Shown here: piece by piece, positions 60,201-64,000 of the stretch
Layout of the letters: each line of letters opens with the position of its first letter
How positions within the stretch are numbered: position 1 is the first letter of the stretch
Source: Metallyticus violacea
Taxonomy: Eukaryota > Arthropoda > Insecta > Mantodea > Metallyticidae
Direction: 5' to 3'
Assembly (NCBI GenBank): GCA_030762175.1
Contig: CM060846.1
Location: 312,403,012 to 312,467,011 of the forward strand
Length of the DNA: 64,000 bases
The notes under the pieces: model-generated
What the model was told of the DNA's origin: nothing
What the model saw: the letters and a program-made list of their open reading frames with translations, nothing else
Databases searched by the model: none
Made by a program: the position numbers and the translations under genes

Positions 60201-62142
60201 AATTTTTCCCGGTACTCAATGCTGTGAAAACTTCAAAGTGTATGTGATTCTCAATGACTTCTATCATGTTATATTTCTTTGGTTGTGTGTAATGTGGAGT
60301 GTTGTCTCTTGGTTGATTAAATAAATGCAAATTTTAATCATAAAATTAATATTTTTAATGTCATACAATTTTAAAACTTGTCATATTTTAACATAAATAT
60401 AAGATTTTTAAATCGTGTCAGAATATTGTTTTAGGTCATATTTTTATAATTTTTCCAGAATGATAAATTCTTGCATAATTCTAACATTTTTAGGTAATAA
60501 TCATCCGGGTCCTACTTATATTCAATTGGAGTAAATCCGAAATCGTGATCAGCATGCCGAATACAATTTCTAGTTAATGTGTCACAAATGTGTGACTCAA
60601 ACTTAATGCTTAATGGTGTAACTGTAGTTTTACATGAAAATGATAAAAAGTGCCCAAACTTAGAACCTAAGAAATAGAAAATAAATGCATTTTGCTACTG
60701 TTCTTTGTGAAATCAAAAGCAAAGGTTCTGGCCAGACAAGAGGGAAGACAGGCTTGAAGTTGTTTCCGCCTCTAAAAAGTCTTACTAATAAAGTTGTAGA
60801 AATGTCTGTTCCTCCCTCTTGAAGTCGCCAATTAATAGTCCAAAGCCACCAGTTTCTATTGTGAGGACAATAGCAAGAGCAAGAAAAGAAATAGGTTTGC
60901 TTGCTATGCATGTCAGGCAAATATTTCCCAATCTCTTGCATACCATTACGCTTGACTGATGTTCCACAGTAAACCGTCCACCGGAGTCCAAGGCTTCCCT
61001 AGACGGCTTGATGTGGAAGTTACAGCTGCGTTGCTCTTTTCTTTATTCTTCGTCCATTGTTTATTGGGTAAGATGCACGGAGAAAAGAGTAGCTGGAGGA
61101 GCGCGAGATATTTGCGGAAATAACAAAATAGCTCTGCTTTTCTGTACCATCCTTCGCTCTTCATTAATCCGGTAATAGCACAAATGTAGCATCTCATGTT
61201 TTTCAGCACATTTTGTGAAATTTGACTAAATATAAAACATAGCTTTTAGCTTTATTTAAGCCAGTTAGAATTATTTACATTGCATTAGCCAGAACATTTA
61301 ATTTCGGAAACAATACCAGATATGTTTATATAAAACTGTTCCAGAATAACCCTTCTTTATTTCATGTTCTCTTTTAGTATTTACTCAATTAAAAAATTAA
61401 GTATTTTTTCCGTTTCCGAAGCTTTTGTATATAATAAAAGCTCTGAATGCTCCTTAAAATCTTTTCGAATTACAGCAGCTTTCAGTGGGGGGGGGGAAAT
61501 GCAGGATGCGCACAACTTTTACGATCCATTTTTGAGAAAAACGTGAAATATTAGGGAAAATGTTACCATATATTTCATGTGTTCATTACATTGTGATTAA
61601 GTGCATTTCGATGATGAAGAGTTGTGCTCTATTTTCTTTAAATCTTTGACCTATCGAAGTCATCTTCAGTAAAACAAATAGAATGGAACGGAATTATAAC
61701 ATCAGATTGTTACACACACCTTGATAACATTCCAGACAACGGAAGCGGAACAAGGTCGTGTTGAACAACACTTTAGTGGCAGCCTTGGTACAATATTAGA
61801 CCTCAAAACAAGTGCCCACCCGCTGTTTAACTTAATGTGATTACAAAACTTAGCCGATGCTGTTAGCTTAGAAATACAAGAGCATTACAATTATTTGTAA
61901 CATTTTATTCCTTTATATTGTGCCTACCACAAAAGGTCTTCGGTACGATTAATGAAGTGAATTAATGATGGGTTAAAAAGCGCCTCAACTGTTAACTGGA
62001 TTCAAATAAGGACATATCTTGAGCAGATCTTTCAGATAAATTATAGTGTTTAAATATGATCATGTGTATGTAACAATATTATAAAAAGTATGTCTATATA
62101 ACTAAAGAAACAAAACTAAGAATAAAATCGTGTTTTCGTAAT
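57283..62142. other. Long AT-rich region, no supported gene
   Basis: A somewhat GC-richer patch at 60.75-61.15 kb carries three overlapping minus-strand frames (60660-60941, 60785-60991, 60946-61209), none with a recognised domain. A G10 run lies at 61487-61496. The rest is AT-rich without recognised features. Confidence 0.45.
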
Positions 62143-62494
62143 GAATGACCGAGCTGGTTGACTCAGGTGGTAATGTTTGATGCTTGTATTCGGAAGGCCC
62201 AAAATTTAACTCCTGTGACTGACCAAACATTACTTGAGGTTTTCCGCGCTTTTTGCTAAGTTCATTTTCAGAAAGGGCAAATGCCAGGTTAGTATTTCTC
62301 TACAACAGATTCACCTTCCATTTCTTCATTCGTATGTCTGTGACTTTCTGTGTTTGTGATCTCTTCGAGACGATCCTGACATTGGACTGGCCACCCATTC
62401 GGAGATAATTACTTCCACGACAGCAATTGGTCTGGGCATTAGCTCGCAGAACATAATACCGCAGGAGGGCAAACAGTCAAAGAAGAAGAATAAA
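62143..62494 (+). mobile_element. SINE-D: tRNA-derived repeat, + orientation
   Basis: The head at about 62143 reads ATGACCGAGCTGGTTGACTC (A-box-like, Leu- or Ser-type). Then come CTTGTATTCGGAAGGCCC and a decayed B box AAAATTTAACTCC (62200-62212). The body contains GAGGTTTTCCGC, GGGCAAATGCCAGG, TTCATTCGTATG and later CAGCAATTGGTCTGG and CATAATACCGCAGG. It ends in an AAGAAGAAGAATAAA tail near 62494. The GAGGTTTTCC and GCAAATGCC elements resemble those in SINE-B and in SINE families common in insects, from general recollection. The promoter is decayed and the copy is probably inactive. Confidence 0.65.
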
Positions 62495-63473
62495 GGGACA
62501 TTTTCTTTATAAATGAAGGGGGTTGCTTATATGAAAGCAATTAACTTAAGACTGCTGTTTTCTACTAGTTGAAGAATGTGGGAATAGAGTTCCAGTAATG
62601 CTCCAGTTCGGGTATTAAACATTTTCCCGCATTGGCTTACGCAAATTATTTTGAATAGTAGTGAAACGCTGCAAGCAAACATTTCCATAACAGTAGAAGT
62701 GTAATAAATAATCCCATTCTTGTTTTAACAAACGAATAATTTTAAGACAATCTATAAAAAAACTGTACTTGCGTTCCTTCGGCTAAATGGTTCCTTCTGA
62801 TCTGATATCATTAAGACGATGGAAAATGCTTTCTAGCTATAGTACAATAACTGAGAAGTGCACATATCATATTTAATCAATATTAAAATACAAACGTAGC
62901 ATTATCGCGACTTTGCCTTAGAAGATACACTAAGAGTAAATCAATCATACCACTCTCTCCAAATAAGGAAAACGAAATTAACGTTTAAAATATCATGAAG
63001 TTAATTTCCATATGAATTTTATAGCAGCACCACGCTTCCTTAATGTGTTCAACTCCTTTACAACTTTGCACTATTTGATAGAAATTCACCTATACTGCAT
63101 GGCTATACACGTTCTTTGTTATATTATTTAAACCATTTCAATGTGACTTAGAGTGGTTAAGATAGACTTACAAAGGGACCAAAGCAAATTTAATACTGTG
63201 ATAATATCTAAAAAATTCCTCTGGTTGAACAAAAGTTAAAGGCCATCTACGTACCTGCAAATTCAAAGGTATTTTTTTTTCTGTAAAACGCCACAATTGC
63301 TCAGTAGAGGGCGCCTTCTGCTGCACCAGTGTCTTCATAGAGCACTCTACTGGTAAACTACGGCGTTTGACAGGGGAAAAAAAACCAATACTATCATTCA
63401 ATTCGGAAGTTAGTAAATGGCTTATAACTGGATTTTGTTGCGATTTTGTTTTGTTCTAAACCGAGCCTTTTCT
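62495..63473. other. AT-rich stretch, nothing recognised
   Basis: No gene or repeat family was identified. Confidence 0.45.
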
Positions 63474-63474
63474 T

Positions 63475-63518
<44 letters not shown>
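63474..63518. repeat. (GT)n(GA)n compound microsatellite
   Basis: About six GT units (63474-63486) pass into about 17 GA units (63485-63518). Overlapping minus-strand frames rich in Ser-Leu are repeat artefacts. Confidence 0.95.
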
Positions 63519-63520
<2 letters not shown>

Positions 63521-64000
63521 GTGCGTGCATGGGTGTGTGTGAATGAGATCTTACAGCTGATGGTGGGAAAGAATCTTTGTGAGTGAATGGCAGCTGAACT
63601 CCTTGGAGCGGTGGATGTAAAGGTATGCCAAGATACACATGCAACGTGAAAAGATAATTTTGCCACATGATACACACGTCCGAGAATTTTCTGGCGTCTT
63701 TCCGTACACGAGGAAAAATCATGTCTGAACTGCTAATGACGCTCTTATCTTGGATACTTTCATGTTTGGAGCATAATTTGATTGTCTTTTTCTCTGGAAA
63801 TGTTTACATAATTTTTAAACATTTATGCAACTAGAGCTTCTTATGCGTTTAAGCAGACAACGGCTGTGTAGCCGAGGTCTTCAGTCAGTTACAGGCACAA
63901 TGTATGAGAACATGCGTTTTACTTCCATAAAATAAATGTACATATGTCTATATGTTACATCTGGAATCTCCCTTGTTTCATCAGAAACTTTGGTTTATTG
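63519..64000. other. Right edge of window, nothing recognised
   Basis: Ordinary sequence without a recognisable gene, RNA or repeat. Confidence 0.45.

Noticed and set aside
60660..61209. Three overlapping minus-strand ORFs in a GC-richer patch
   Set aside because: They occupy different frames, none has a recognisable domain, and no splice pair or repeat family could be shown.
63394..63722. Two minus-strand ORFs of 93 and 88 codons with Ser-Leu and His-Thr repeats
   Set aside because: They read through the (GT)n(GA)n tract in different frames and show no family signature.
1..64000. LTR retrotransposons, CRISPR arrays, rRNA genes and bacterial-type operons
   Set aside because: No long terminal direct repeats, regularly spaced repeats, rRNA-like blocks or tandem coding genes were seen. 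A 64 kb visual reading cannot exclude diverged fragments.

Overview
This 64 kb window is AT-rich eukaryotic DNA. It has long intergenic or intronic stretches, many microsatellites and homopolymer runs, and no long open reading frames. The transposon mixture suggests an arthropod: mariner and Tc1 remnants, a non-LTR reverse transcriptase relic, and several tRNA-derived SINE families. A large-genome insect such as a cockroach, termite or stick insect is my guess from general resemblance. I could not run a search to confirm it.

I find no complete protein-coding gene, no true tRNA or rRNA gene, no operon and no CRISPR array. Nearly all recognisable sequence is decayed mobile DNA. From left to right: two SINE-A copies (0.6 and 1.5 kb); a full-length dead mariner with both terminal repeats (13.7-14.9 kb); a 0.7 kb TIR element with about 43 bp terminal inverted repeats (17 kb) and a truncated relative at 29.3 kb; a second dead mariner (20.6-21.6 kb); a broken DDE transposase (21.8-23.1 kb); a GC-richer SINE-C block (23.9-24.1 kb); a possible reverse-transcriptase scrap (31 kb); a 3' mariner scrap (38 kb); a third mariner (41.5-42.2 kb) beside a cluster of four SINE-A insertions (40.9-44.4 kb); a non-LTR reverse transcriptase relic split by a SINE-B (47.8-49.0 kb); a Tc1 relic (52 kb); a second SINE-B (57 kb); and a SINE-D (62.1-62.5 kb).

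Two short stretches look like exons of otherwise unseen genes on the + strand: a terminal-exon candidate at 34.63-34.72 kb and an internal-exon candidate at 54.86-54.93 kb. Weaker candidates lie at 2.9 kb and 19.0 kb. The rest may be intron or intergenic DNA. No working multi-gene system is visible. The most informative structures are the TIR family (possibly undescribed), the nested SINE-A composite with a visible 13 bp target-site duplication, and a 36 bp motif shared between two unrelated transposon relics.
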